The notes below the pieces were generated by a model, which made no database searches, was not told the DNA's origin, and worked only from the letters and a program-made list of their open reading frames with translations. DNA of 64,000 nt from Tricholoma matsutake (lineage: Eukaryota > Basidiomycota > Agaricomycetes > Agaricales > Tricholomataceae): assembly GCA_026075535.2 (NCBI GenBank), contig AP026538.1, positions 15,818,337 through 15,882,336 on the forward strand. The letters are read 5' to 3'. The translations under genes were made by a program, and so were the position numbers. Shown here piece after piece: positions 1 through 10,370 of the stretch; within the stretch, counting starts at the first letter, position 1; every line of letters begins with the position of its first letter.

Positions 1-453
1 CCCCCACATTTTGGGGGGAGTTTTTTTTAAAAATCTATAGTTTGTAATGTAATTATTATTAGTTTTTTTTGTATTTCTTTGATTGTATTGTATACTCCCT
101 CACATCTAATGCAAGGGATGCAGTTAATAAAATTTATTTGTTCAATTTTTGAAAGATAAATGCTTGAGTTTGAGTTTGAGTGTCATAAATAAACTATGTA
201 TTACTAACAAATAATTCTCCTGTGGCTCAACTGGTTGATCACATGTGTTTGGTTTGTTGTGTGATGACTTGGAGGTCTTGGGTTCAATCCTTGCTCTGCA
301 CACCTATATTTTGTAGGCAGGTCATGACTTTCATAAAGTCTGAAAAGCTTGGAACTCGTAAGATATCAAATTGACCCAGATTCTACATACAGACTAGCTC
401 GGACTCCACACAGTCTGTGGGGAGTCTGCTAGGACATGTGGGGCACTGTAAAT
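1..453 (+). mobile_element. Right-hand part of a non-autonomous TIR element (copy T0)
   Basis: Bases 1-210 match, in reverse orientation, the AT-rich module at about 45783-45955: both have a segment reading tattgtat..ccctcacatctaatg followed by a gagtttgagtgtcat stretch. Next come a tRNA-like module (215-300) and GGACTCC/GAGTCTG subterminal repeats (395-440). The copy ends at 432-453 with a sequence closely matching the TIR of the complete copy T1 (GGACATGTGGGGCACTGTAA against GGAACATATGGGGCAGTGTA). The left end lies outside the window. There is no transposase, so the element is non-autonomous. Confidence 0.6.
215..300 (+). other. tRNA-like (pol III promoter-like) module
   Basis: TGGCTCAACTGG at 223-234 fits the A box, and GGTTCAATCC at 281-290 fits the B box at tRNA-like spacing. 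The acceptor arms do not pair, so this is a tRNA relic or SINE-like head rather than a functional tRNA. Similar modules lie in the related repeats at 47094-47170, 48186-48252 (minus) and 49670-49722. Confidence 0.5.
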
Positions 454-582
454 TACTGATGAGATGACTGGAAGACTAGACGATGAGATGATGACTGGAC
501 AAGACGACTGGACAATGAGATGATGAGATGACAAGACAGGATGACAACAACAAACAAGAAGCAGCAGCAAATGACAAGAAAA

Positions 583-616
583 GGCCCAAGAGATGTCAAT
601 GGACATCTCTTGGGCC
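583..616. repeat. Perfect 15-bp-stem hairpin
   Basis: ggcccaagagatgtc, a 4-base loop (aatg), then gacatctcttgggcc. The identical hairpin occurs at 23436-23469. Relatives are at 48487-48518, 48693-48725, 46803-46834 and 35231-35263. Confidence 0.9.
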
Positions 617-620
617 ACAA

Positions 621-677
621 GTAAGTTTTTTCTTTCTTTTCTCATTCCTTTCTTTTTTTACTAACAAAGTTTGTTAG
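621..677 (+). other. Intron-like cassette next to the hairpin
   Basis: GTAAGT donor at 621, a pyrimidine-rich tract, an ACTAAC branch-like site at 660-665 and a TTAG acceptor ending at 677. The 57-nt size fits fungal introns. The same layout follows the hairpin at 23474-23530, at 48522-48587 and at 48730-48786. It follows the hairpins on the minus strand near 35165-35230 and 46735-46800. There is no coding frame around it, so it is a conserved repeat component; splicing is inference. Confidence 0.55.
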
Positions 678-1390
678 GTACTAATTTAAACTATTGATAA
701 CAACGACAACAAGATGGCAGGGGCCAATGAAAACAGATGATGGGGATGACAGGAAGGGACAGCAGGAGGAATGAGAAGGACAATGACCAGCACCAGCCAC
801 CACCATTGTGAGCCCCTGCTTGCAAGGTGGATCACTGGTGCTCCACGATGAACCAACAACAATGGGAGGGGAGGGACAACAACAATGACAGTGGACAATG
901 ATGACAAGAGGGGACAGTGATGGCAGCAGGGACGACAACAGGGGATGATGACAATGAGGGGGAGGGAGAATGACCATGACAACAGGATGACAATGGAGAC
1001 AAGAGGGGGGGACAATGACAATGGAACACACCACCCACCCCCAGCCTCATGAGCAACTGCTTGTGGGGTGGACCATGGGTGGAATGACGATGAGGCCCAC
1101 CACAGCACCCTGGAGACAAAAAGGGGGAAACAACAACAGGAGGGGGAACAACAACAGGAAGGGGAACAACAATGGAAGAGGAACAACAACAGGAGGGGGA
1201 ACAACAATGAAAAGGGGAGGGGGGAATGATGAAGGGAAACAGCGAAGGGGAGAGGGGAACAATAACAAAGGAATGACAATGAGGGGGGGGACTTTTTGTA
1301 TTTTTTGTCCTTTGATATCTATAGTTATATTCAATTAAACTATTCATAAAAGATACCCCAAAGAACTTAGTAGTTTGGATATCTGTGAAG

Positions 1391-1945
1391 GTCTGTAATG
1401 AGGAGGATTATAAGGACATCAGTAGAAGTTTGTAATGAGGTCAGTAAGGTTTTGTAAAGAGGTCAGTAAGGTTTTGTAATGAGGTCAGTAAAGTTTTGTA
1501 ATGAGGTCAATAAAGCTTTGTAATGAGGTCAGCAAAGTTTTGTAATGAGGTCAGTAAAGTTTTGTAATGAGGTCAATAAAGCTTTGTAATGAGGTCAGTA
1601 ATAAAGTTTTGTAATGAGGTCAGTAATGAGGTCAACAACATTTTGTAGTGAGGTCAGCAAAAGTTTGTAATGAGTTCAGTGAAATTTTGTAATGAGGTCA
1701 GTAAAAGTTGGTAATGAAGTCAACAAATTTTTGTAATGAGGTCCGCAAAAGTTTGTAATGAGATCAGTGAAATTTTGTAATGAGGTCAGTAAAAGTTTGT
1801 AATGGTATGATGGTAGTAACAGTTTGTAATCAAGTCAGTAAAAGTATGTAAATAAGGTCAGTCAATGTGTGCAATGAGGTCAGTAAAAGCTTATAATCAA
1901 GTTGGCAAAAGCTTGTAAACCAGTCAGTACAAGTTTGCAGTGACT
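1391..1945 (+). repeat. 22-bp minisatellite array
   Basis: Degenerate tandem units of the type ttttgtaatgaggtcagtaaag, about 22 bp each, more than 20 copies. The array at 2275-2900 is built from the reverse-complement type of unit. The spacer between them (1946-2274) holds no gene. Bases 1965-2010 of the spacer match, in reverse, about 18362-18405. Confidence 0.85.
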
Positions 1946-2274
1946 TTGTGCACAAAAATTAGGGACGCGATATAGTGGACACCTACTTTCACGCCTCGCG
2001 GTATCTGCACACAACACAACCAAACAACTCACACTGCCAACTGTATGAGACATACTAACGGCTCATTCATTCACACACGTCATTTTTGTAAGTCTTGCAT
2101 CATTAAATGTGTAAATGACAAATTAATGTTTATATTCACAGGTTAATACTTTGTGGTATTTGGTAAGCATATTGAGCTTAAATGTGAAATCAACCTGACG
2201 ACCTATTGCAAGTTAAGTAATGACTTTTGTAAGTCGTTTTTTAGTAAATATATTTATAGTACTAACTAAGTCAA

Positions 2275-2900
2275 TCATTAGAAGCACGTTACTGACTTCA
2301 CTACAAACTTGTTCACTGCTTTGTTACAAACCTTTATTGACCTTGGCATAAACTATTACAAAAATGTTATTGACTTTAATACAAGCCATTACAAATTTGT
2401 TTACTGACTTTGTTACAAACCTTTACTGAGCTTGGTGTAAACTATTACAAACATGTTATTGACTTCAATACAAACAAACCATTACAAACTTGTTTACTGA
2501 CTTTGTTACAAACTTTTACCGACCTTGGTATAAACTATTACAAACATGTTATTGACTTCAATACAAACCATTACAAACTGTTTACTGACATTGTTACAAA
2601 CCTTTACTGACCTTATAAACTATTACAAAATGTTGTTGACTTCAATACAAACCATTACAAATATGTTTACTGACTTTGTTACAAACCTTTACCGACCTTG
2701 GTATAAACTATTACAAACATGTTATTGACTTCAATACAAACCATTACAAACTTGTTTACTGACTTTGTTACAAACCTTTACTGACCTTATAAACTATTAC
2801 AAAAATGTTGTTGACTTCAATACAAACCATTACAGACTTGTTTACTGACTTTGTTGCAAAGCTTTACTGACCTTGCTTTAGTGCTTATTATGGTGTTAGT
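2275..2900 (-). repeat. Inverted minisatellite array
   Basis: Units such as cattacaaacttgtttactg and acaaacctttactgacctt are reverse-complement relatives of the 1391-1945 units. In places they form higher-order blocks of about 60-120 bp. Together the two arrays make a large imperfect inverted repeat around about 2100. ORFs within it (for example 2410-2610) are repeat translations, not genes. Bases 2901-3011 show nothing. Confidence 0.8.
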
Positions 2901-3012
2901 CTAGCTTGTATGAGTAATAATCAGCCTTGCAACTTGGACTACATCTGGACAATCATTCAGAAGTGTAAATTTTCATTATGAAGTTGATTTGAATGTAGTT
3001 TGCTTGAAGTCT

Positions 3013-3075
3013 TAGCAGAGTCCGAGTGGAGTCCTAGTCTGAGTGGAGTCCGAGCGGAGTCCGCTCGGACTAGGG
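3013..3075. repeat. GGAGTCC subterminal-type repeats
   Basis: Repeated gtccgagtggagtcc/gagcggagtccgc units followed by a G-run and gagtgcaaagtactg. The same combination marks the ends of the TIR family at 395-453, 45505-45720 and 47933-48150, so this is probably a stub of one such element. It truncates the coding fragment to its right. Confidence 0.5.
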
Positions 3076-3356
3076 GGGGGAGTGCAAAGTACTGCAAAAT
3101 CCCAAGCAAGGCTGCAGAAGCACTCCCAAGCTAATTTGCCTACACAATCTGTCATCCCGAGACATAGTTTAAGAAAGTCATGGACATTCACAGGAAGCAT
3201 TGAGGGTGGTTCGGGGCAGTAGGAAACCTGGGTCACAGAAATAGTGGGCTTCAAGAGCCAGACAAGATCAATGTACTTTGTAATCACCTCATAGTCAAAT
3301 GAACCATGAAGTTCCAATTTCTCTAGAAGGATGGAGGCAAGATGGACAACATCCAT
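3076..3356 (-). pseudogene. Fragment of a KDZ-transposon-associated protein (CxC5-like N-terminus)
   Basis: The minus frame reads MDVVHLASILLEKLELHGSF, then a stretch with LLKPTISVTQVSY, LPVNVHDFLKLCLGM and KLAWECFCSLAW. The spacing resembles, from memory, the N-terminal region preceding the CxC5 cysteine cluster encoded next to KDZ transposases in mushrooms: a short helical start, a proline-containing turn, then a helix ending in W..(6)..W. The cysteine cluster itself is absent, because the frame runs into the GGAGTCC repeats after about 90 residues. This is a relic; family assignment is tentative and a host gene fragment cannot be excluded. Confidence 0.4.
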
Positions 3357-3363
3357 CGGGGTA

Positions 3364-3747
3364 TGGTCTCTGGCACTACTTCGAGAGAAATAGGAATCAA
3401 AAGCAACAAGGATTTATTGTTAGATGAAGAACAATTGTAAGAATGACAATTGACAACTATATTGTTGGTCTTGACAATGAGCAGGTTGGTGCAAAGCCAA
3501 GACAGAAGCAATGGTTGATATGCAGACATCATGCATTGGTAGTACTGGAGACAACAGCAAGACTGGAGTAGATGGCAGGGCTGGAGAGAACAGCAGGGAA
3601 ACAGCGGGGAGGAATGCAGAGGATGGCTGTGCAATGCTGGCAACAATGACAAACAACAAGTGCACAGCCCCATACTTAAGCTGTAGGTCCAGGTGTGAGG
3701 TCTCCGTGGACCATCCTCCCAGTCGATCAGATGTTCTCAGTCCAACA
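3364..3747 (-). repeat. Probable solo LTR or LTR end of a copia-like element
   Basis: Reading minus, a polypurine tract (TTTGAGGGGGAG, 3748-3759) is followed directly by TGTTGGACTGAG. This is the same GAGGGGGAG-TGTTG junction seen at the copia 3' LTRs near 5163 and 25685. The far boundary (TG at 3364) is a guess. No coding region adjoins the tract. Confidence 0.4.
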
Positions 3748-3759
3748 CTCCCCCTCAAA

Positions 3760-4502
3760 TGAAGAAGTTGTGAAGGATAAAAGAATGTAATAAATGGAGT
3801 ATACTTACTCCCCCTCAATGAATGACTTGGCTCCCCATTGATCAGAGCAATGTAAGGAGTGTCGAATGAGGAATGAATGATGATGCACGTGATGCACCAT
3901 GAACATCGGAATATTTCCTGAAAAAAGATTTGTTGGTTTGCTGTACCACTGATTCTCATACGATTGGTTCTGTGCATGTGTTCCAGTGTTTTGATGTTGA
4001 GTTGCAGTTTATGTAGTCATGCTGTACTTCCTCAATCATTCCCACTTGACTTTTGGTCCCTGGGCTCAGTATATTGTCATGATGGACATCCCAAGTTCGT
4101 GCCTTCCTCCCAATGTTTTGGCAGTGTGGTCAGTTGTACCAATGGGTATGTGTCAGAGTAGTCAGCAGTCATCTCATGTCTCATCCACCTGCTTCGCCAA
4201 TTTCTTGTGTCAGCAGTTGGCGGTTGCATTGTGTCTCATCTGCCTGTCCTCACCTACTCTTTGCCCTTCTTTCCTTCTCTTTTCTAGCCTTCACTTCTTT
4301 TCCTTCTTTCCTTCTACTTCTCTCCCTTTGCCTCCTCTCTCAACAATAGCCAGGGTTACTACCCCTTACTCCTCCCCTCGAGCTGGATGTCACACACTGA
4401 AGTATTTCCCAATTAGACTTTTCCCCCCTTTGTTCCTAGTGTTGACATGTGGATCAAACCCATTATATAATATATTTGCATTTAGCACATCATGATTCAT
4501 CC
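3760..4502. other. Region without a recognisable gene
   Basis: Pyrimidine-rich sequence with several short open frames of atypical composition. No domain motif could be read on either strand. It may be retrotransposon non-coding sequence. Confidence 0.4.
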
Positions 4503-5162
4503 TGTTAGGGATTGGGTGGGTGGGCTTGAAAACTTGTCATTGTGTTTGCCAGATTCATTCCATCTCCCCCTCACATCACTACTTTATGTACCTGTTATGT
4601 TGCTATTCTACCCTAGCTGGCCCCATTGGGCTCATTCCATCAGGAGTTCCGGTGGACATTGGTGATGTGGCAGTTTCGTGGCTTCACAGGTGGATTCATC
4701 GGTCCTTTTGTCGACTTCCTACCTCCCTCTTCTTTCCTCCTTTTGGCTCTTATCCCTCTGGCTAGCATTCGATGCGCTGCTCTGGGGCTTTTTGTCCATT
4801 TTGGGGTTTCATGGGTTTTGGTAAGTTTCATCGGTGGCATCGAGTTCCTAGCAGATTTGGGAGATGCAGTAATGTGGTCTGCAACAATTTGTCCACTTTG
4901 TCAGTGGCTTGGGCCATGTGCATGACACAGTCATTTGGCATGTTTTTCATCTCATAGGGTTTTAGTGTGGTGTGAGGTGTATTGGGATTATGGTGTGGAG
5001 TAGAATTTCATAGGGATTTAATGATGGGTGTTCAGGACAAGGTAGAATGTCTTGTATTCCCCTATACTACAATGTACATATGTTATGATCTATAAATACA
5101 TTGTGTTCTATTTTTATATGTGATGCGCTAACATGATGCACTAGGATTGACTGTCCCAACAC
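4503..5162 (-). repeat. Candidate 3' LTR of copia relic E
   Basis: The edge next to the copia pol relic is firm. On the minus strand a polypurine tract (CTTGAGGGGGAG, 5163-5174) abuts TGTTGGGACAGTC, and in plus orientation the repeat ends TGTCCCAACA at 5162. The outer edge is placed at TGTTAGGG (4503) because it mirrors the inner end, but no second LTR copy or TSD was found to confirm it. A TATAAATA-like stretch lies at about 5091. Confidence 0.45.
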
Positions 5163-5493
5163 TCCCCCTCAAGCCTAGCTTGGTTGAGTCCATAGGAATG
5201 GTTATATAAATAATTGAAAAGTTAAATTTCTCGCCTTTCAGGTGTGTTACAACCTCTATGTGGTGGAAATTCCTGTGGGAAAAACCAACTCACATGCGAG
5301 GAAAGCTACTGAGTTCATGCATCAACTGAATTCCCATCTCTGCCCTATGTCGTATACATTTTGGCTTTGGTGATGCCTTTGTTAACACATCCACTGTTTG
5401 TTCTGGGTCTCAACAGTTTTGTATATCGAGTATTTTGTCAGTTACTAGAGTTCGGACCCAGTGATGGCAAATAGTGATATGTTTTGATCGCTG

Positions 5494-6680
5494 GTGAAAT
5501 TGAGGGTTATGTGTCAATATTATGGATCCTTCATTATCACCTTTAATTTTGTCAGTGAGCTTTGTGGGAATCCGAGTTCACTGTACAAATTTCTCAGCCA
5601 TGTCGCCTTGCATCCAGCCTCTGACAGTGCTACATATTCTGCCTCTGTAGAGGACAATGCTATCACAGTTTGTTTCTTTGATTTCCATGTGATCGCTCCC
5701 CCTGCTGCTAGAAAAATGTAATCAGTTGTGGATTTGAGGTCGTCAGCATTTGCATATGCAGCGTCTGCATATCTGTGGAAGAGATTTTTGGTTCCAGTTT
5801 CATCTTGGGATTTTCTATATGTTATCCCTAGAGTTTTCATACCCGCCAGGTATCTGAGTATTCGCTTTATTGCACCATGGTGTTTTAAACATGAGTTTGC
5901 AGTGTAGGCAGCCAGTTTATTAACTGCATAGCTTATATCCAGTCTTGTGGAATTTGCCAAAAATTGCAGACTCCCCAATAATCATGCACATGAATTGCTT
6001 CAATTGGGTTCATTATCATCTGGATTTGGTCCAAGCTTTATATTGGGGTCCATGGGTATACCAGTAGGATTTGCATCAGCTATTCCTTCATTACGGAGAA
6101 TATTTTCAATATATCTCTGTTGAGATATAGTTATTGCATTCTCAGTTCATGTGACTTCAATGCCAACAATTTAACTTGGTTCTCCAGGATCTGTTACTTC
6201 CCATTCTGAGCAGAGTGTTTCTTTCATATGATCCATCATTTTATCAGATGAAGCAAAACGTAGCCAGTTGTCCACCCAGATGGCCATTATTCTGAAGTCA
6301 TCACTATCACATCATATATACATGCATGGATCAGAAAGTAAGCACACATAGCCATGGACTTTGAGTTTGTCATCAAGTTCATTATTCCACTCTTGGCCTG
6401 TTTTAAACCATAAACCGATTTGACTAACCTGCATACTCAACCCGTTCCATCTTCACATCCTTTGGGCTGTTGCATATATATTGCCTCTTGCAAAGTGCCA
6501 TTTAAATATGTGCCCTTTATGTCCATTTGTTGTAACTTGAGTCCCTTTTCAGGTATGAGAGCTAGTATCACACATAATGTATCCATCCTGACAACTGGCA
6601 AAAATGTTTCCCTATAATCAAATCCAGATCATTGTGCATACATCCCTTTGCCACTAACACATGGGGCATTGGCTTATAAA
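5494..6680 (-). pseudogene. Ty1-copia pol relic E (reverse transcriptase end and RNase H)
   Basis: Minus-strand fragments in copia order. First comes an RT piece (about 6420-6490, HLNGTLQEAIYMQQPKGCED). Next is the RT-RNase H linker with TGIPMDPNIKLGP (about 6030-6060). Then a 152-residue open segment (5978-5520) carries LDISYAVNKLAAY, HHGAIKRILRYLAGMKTLG, TDYIFLAAGGAITWKSKKQT and SSTEAEYVALSEA, the copia RNase H signature. Stops separate the fragments, and gag, protease and integrase are missing upstream. It is followed by a polypurine tract and LTR at 5174-5162, so it is a 5'-truncated copia element transcribed leftward. Confidence 0.85.
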
Positions 6681-7545
6681 CTTGCCTAGTTTATGTTGAA
6701 TAAACTGCAAATAAACTAAGAAAATAATCATGGCAATATCCCCAGATTCAACAATGGACAAAGCCTAAATTTGTTTTACAATTAGCCATTCTGTTGATCT
6801 GATGATCTCATGCAGAAAACATCTGCAAAATGCTCGGCAATGAAATCAGTAGCACACAAGGAACAAATTCAAAATTTATCTTTAGAGAAAATGATGAATA
6901 TATGGTATAACAAATTTAAAGGAAAATCCATGGTTATACTTCTTTTAAGTACTATGTTTGTAGCCAGGATAAATGGAGGATACATTTACAATGTGTTCTA
7001 GAATAACTTTTTCAGTTTGTTCTGCGAAAAAACTTTTAATAAGTGCATCGCCCAAACTGCAATCAACTTGGAATCCTGATGGATCTATTTCCTTTTTGAG
7101 AGATTTTAGATGCCACATGTGCTATACCATAAAAAAGTACCATAACTGCTGTAGCTACAGGTGTACTGTGCTAAAACCCACAGCATCCATATATATATTA
7201 GTACATTTCTGTGATGCTGTCTAATCTTTGCTTGACAAATAAAGACCTTGCCCATTTCATATGTATACATAGTAAAGCATATTTAGTCAAGGCCAATTTT
7301 TCAAGAAGCATGTACACAACAGACCATCGCAATGACTCATGTGCTTTGTCACACAAGTGAGGGTTTTCAGCAAATGGCAGAATGAAAAAGTCCCCAGAGC
7401 TGTGTAATGTTGATGGTACCATCATACTGGCTAGTGCTTCATGGTCAATAGGTAGGTCGAGCAGTGGCGGCCACATGAAGGGTAAATGCGGCATTTTGGC
7501 AATATTAGGAGGATTGAGTGGTGGTAATTTTTTGTAGAGCAATGA
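6681..7545 (-). other. Unidentified region with a 116-codon minus ORF (7198-7548)
   Basis: The minus frame 7548-7198 starts within the foldback element junction and reads YKKLPPLNPPNIAKMPHLPF, later HESLRWSVVYMLLEKLALTK. A second broken minus frame below it (about 7100-6950) contains MWHLKSLKKEIDPSGFQVDC. These look like protein rather than random sequence, with dispersed leucine-rich helices, but I do not recognise the family. The foldback element at 7546-8078 interrupts the frame: removing it joins an intron-like ctaac..ttacag end to the start of the ORF. Confidence 0.35.
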
Positions 7546-8078
7546 CACAAGAGGCAGAGAAATATATTACCCTGGAGAATATGTTGGGATTAATGGGGAA
7601 AAAAGACACTTTTTCCCTGGGGAAAAATAAAAGTAACCATCAGTAAAAAAATGTTGTTTTTCCCACACTTTTCTCTTTGTTCTTGCTCAGCAAAAATAAC
7701 TCATCCATTCCCAGGAGAAAATCAGGTGAAAATGGAGGGGAAATATATCTTTTTTTCCACATTTTCTCTATACCTGGTGAAAATAACATTTTTTCTCCTG
7801 ACTTCCACAATTTTTTCACCTAGAAACAGATTAGTTATTTTTCCACAGAGAAAAAACTGGGAATATGTGGGAAAATGACCTTTTTCCCCCTAATGTTCAC
7901 AAGCTTTTCTCCTGGAAACAGATTAGTTGTTTTCCTGCAGCAACCAAAAGGACAAAGTGTGGGAAAATAACATATTTTTACTGATGGTTCCTTTTATTTT
8001 TCCCCAGTGAAAAAGTGTCTTTTTCTCCCATTATTCCCAACATTTTCTCCAGGGTAATATATTGCTCTGCCTCTTGTG
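7546..8078. mobile_element. 533-bp foldback MITE, CACTA-like
   Basis: Terminal inverted repeats of about 130 bp begin CACAAGAGGCAGAG and end CTCTGCCTCTTGTG. A 3-bp direct repeat TGA flanks it (7543-7545 and 8079-8081). CAC...GTG termini plus a 3-bp TSD fit the CACTA/EnSpm superfamily (established knowledge); the assignment is inference. The interior is AT-rich, with repeated ttttctcc/ccagg motifs and no coding region. The inverted arms still match closely, so insertion is relatively recent. Confidence 0.75.
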
Positions 8079-8103
8079 TGACTGTAAACCTTAGTTAGTG
8101 CAC

Positions 8104-10121
8104 TTTTTTTTTTTTTTTTTTTTTTTTTCCATTTATTCTCTGTTGGGGCAAGCTGTACATGAGAGAGTATATATGTATGTGTACAAATGCAAGCATTTAT
8201 CCTTCCCTGTGTTTCCTGTTCTTCATCATCGGCTAGGAGAGACCAGTGGTCCTCGAAGCACTCAAGGTGCTGGAATAAGTGGTGCTTGGACCATGAATAT
8301 TGTAGTGCATGTCGGCGGCTGGTTGATTCTCCTTCTCATCCTCTTCTCCTTTCTTCCTGCAATCTCGGTATGTCACCAAAGGTACTGTGGAATAGGCCCA
8401 TTGTGGCAATGAAGTGGAATAGTGCTCGTAGGGTTTTTGGCATTGTTAGCAATTTTGTGATGTTGATATCTCTTCCTCTGGTTTTGTTGCATAAGATTTG
8501 TCTAGTGGCATGGTGTGCAGGGCAATGTAGCATGAGATGTTCAACAGTTTTGTTGTGCTGTACATAGGCATGCAGGGCATATTGATGAGTCAGCTTTTCC
8601 TATGTGATGTAAATGCTTGTGCGTGTCCTGTTCTCACCTCCATTAAGATGCTGGTGGCCTTCCTTGGCAGGGCTGCAATCAGGGTGAGGTATTTGTTTGA
8701 CATGCATATGGCAGTTGGGTCCATTTTCTTCATTCACTTGTGTCGTGGTGATTTCTGCCATATCTTTTGTGCTGCTTGCCATTTGAGCTTCTCCCCGTAT
8801 GCCCACTTCATTGTGGATTTGCTCCAGGGCATCATTTTCTTCAGAAGTCATGGGAGTCCATCTTGGTTGCTGCTTCCATCCGTTATTGCTTTCTTTGCTT
8901 CTTCATCTGCCCATTTGTTTCCTTCTATTCTTTTGTGTCCTGGTGTCTATCTAATTGTGATCTGTATTCTGAAATGTTTTTTCCCCAGTGTGTCTAGGGT
9001 TCCGTGGAATGCATCAAAAATGTAATGTCCTGGGCTTGGTTTGGTGAGTTGGGTGGCTTTAATGATGGCTTGACTATTGATGCAAAAGGTAGCCAACCAT
9101 ACTCCCCATTCCAGGGATATGAGTTTGGCTCCCAATACTGCTCCTATGCCTTCTCCTTCATACACTGCATGATGTTCTTGGATTCCTAGCTTGTATTGCA
9201 TGTTCGTCTTCATCCTCCCGTTGTGATATAGTACTGCTGCAGCTCCAATTTTTCCTTGCATTCCTGATCCATCGGTGTATACCTTCATGTCTGAGTTGTC
9301 GTCTTGTATGTCTTGGATGGCCTTGTCTATGTTGTTCAGGATGTGTACTTTGACTTTCATTGTCCAGCTTGTAATTTGTCATACAGTTTTGACGGTCTTG
9401 ATTAGCTGTGGTTTGATGTTGTAGGTGTGCATGAGATTGTGTAGTGGAGTTGGGTGGCGTTTGACTAGTTGGTTGGCCATGTTCATGACTGGTTTGTGTA
9501 GCGAGTGTTTTGGGGAAGTGTCACTAAGTGTAGTGCTGCTCATTGTCGAACCTTTTCCACCAGCAAGTGGAAGGGTACTAGGTTTGCCATTACATCTAAA
9601 ATGTCAGTAGCTGTGGTTTTCATCGCACCTGTGATCATGATCACTGCTTGTTGTTGAATCGTTGCCAGCCTGTTGATGATGGCTTGACCTGACTTTCCAT
9701 TTTTTGGTTCTGCATTTGTTCTTCACTGTGGTGTTATGAAGATGTCAGCTGCATATAGCATGCAAGGTACTGCAATGGAAAGATAGAGTTGTTGAACGTG
9801 TCTCACTGTTATTCCCATTGATGCGTGGGCCAATCTGCTGAACTGTATGATCCAGTCTTGTCCTTTTGCGGGAGCCACTGTACATTGTCCTTTCCAGCTC
9901 ATTTTGTTGTCAACAATTACTCCAAGGAATTTGGCTGTATCTTTTAATGAGATTCAAACATTACCTAGGATTAAAGCTCGCCAAGGTATAGGGACTCATT
10001 TTCTGGGATTAAAGGCATGTGGGACTGTTCTTTTTGAGATGTTGAGCAGCTGGAATTTTTTGATACTGAATTTGCAGTTGTGATCCTTGGCCCATGTGAA
10101 GATTCCTTCCAAGGCATGTCA
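8104..10121 (-). pseudogene. LINE G: 3' part of a non-LTR retrotransposon (RT end and RNase H)
   Basis: A 25-base T run (8104-8128) is the poly(A) tail on the minus strand. Reading leftward from 10121, the RT thumb region has DTAKFLGVIVDNKMSWKGQC (about 9900) and PCMLYAADIFITPQ. The RNase H domain (9360-8947) has VYTDGSGMQGKIGAAAVLYH and QYKLGIQEHHAVYEGEGIGA. A C-terminal tail follows with RKATSILMEVRTGHAQ (about 8640). Several stops and frameshifts make it non-functional. The upstream RT and endonuclease are absent, because the copy is cut at 10121 by another LINE tail. Confidence 0.85.
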
Positions 10122-10370
10122 TTTTTTTTTTTTTTTTTGGATCATTATTTATAATGCAGGGCTCGCTTGCAGTCCATGGGTCAAGATACAAACAGGGGTA
10201 CTACTATGACTATGCATTCCCTCTGCCCACACCAAGTCCCTTGCAGAAGCCACGTTATGGCACACAAACCAGTGTTGTCCTCTCAGACAGGAAAGGCAAT
10301 AATCTGTAGGGGGAGGGGCCCCTTCAGAAGCTAGCCATTAGTTCACCATCTGGTGCTATCTCAGTCCCCC
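10122..10370 (-). mobile_element. LINE H 3' end with poly(A)
   Basis: A 17-base T run (10122-10138) followed by ggatcattatttataatg is a minus-strand polyadenylated 3' end inserted against LINE G. Upstream sequence to about 10370 has no readable domain. It is probably a short 5'-truncated LINE copy. Confidence 0.5.

Larger units (their letters stand above)
454..1345 (+). repeat. Low-complexity GATGAC/CAACAA repeat module
   Basis: The module consists of degenerate gatgac, acaacaa, ggggaacaacaac and similar runs. It contains a hairpin (583-616), an intron-like cassette (621-677) and a motif around 1047-1075 (gagcaactgcttgtggggtgg). A second copy at about 23281-24045 is nearly identical over the first part, but its last part (from about 23830) is inverted. 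Long ORFs here on both strands are compositional artefacts. No gene is called. Confidence 0.65.

Noticed and set aside
215..300. Functional tRNA genes (also at 47094, 48186, 49670)
   Set aside because: Only A and B boxes fit. Acceptor stems and anticodon arms do not pair, and the modules sit in dispersed repeats.
394..1347. Several 80-200-codon ORFs rich in Cys, Ser, Pro, His on the minus strand (and copies at 23170-23975)
   Set aside because: They are translations of gatgac/acaacaa low-complexity repeats, open in several frames at once, and differ between the two repeat copies.
1391..2900. CRISPR array
   Set aside because: Units are contiguous degenerate minisatellite copies without unique spacers, in a eukaryotic transposon context.
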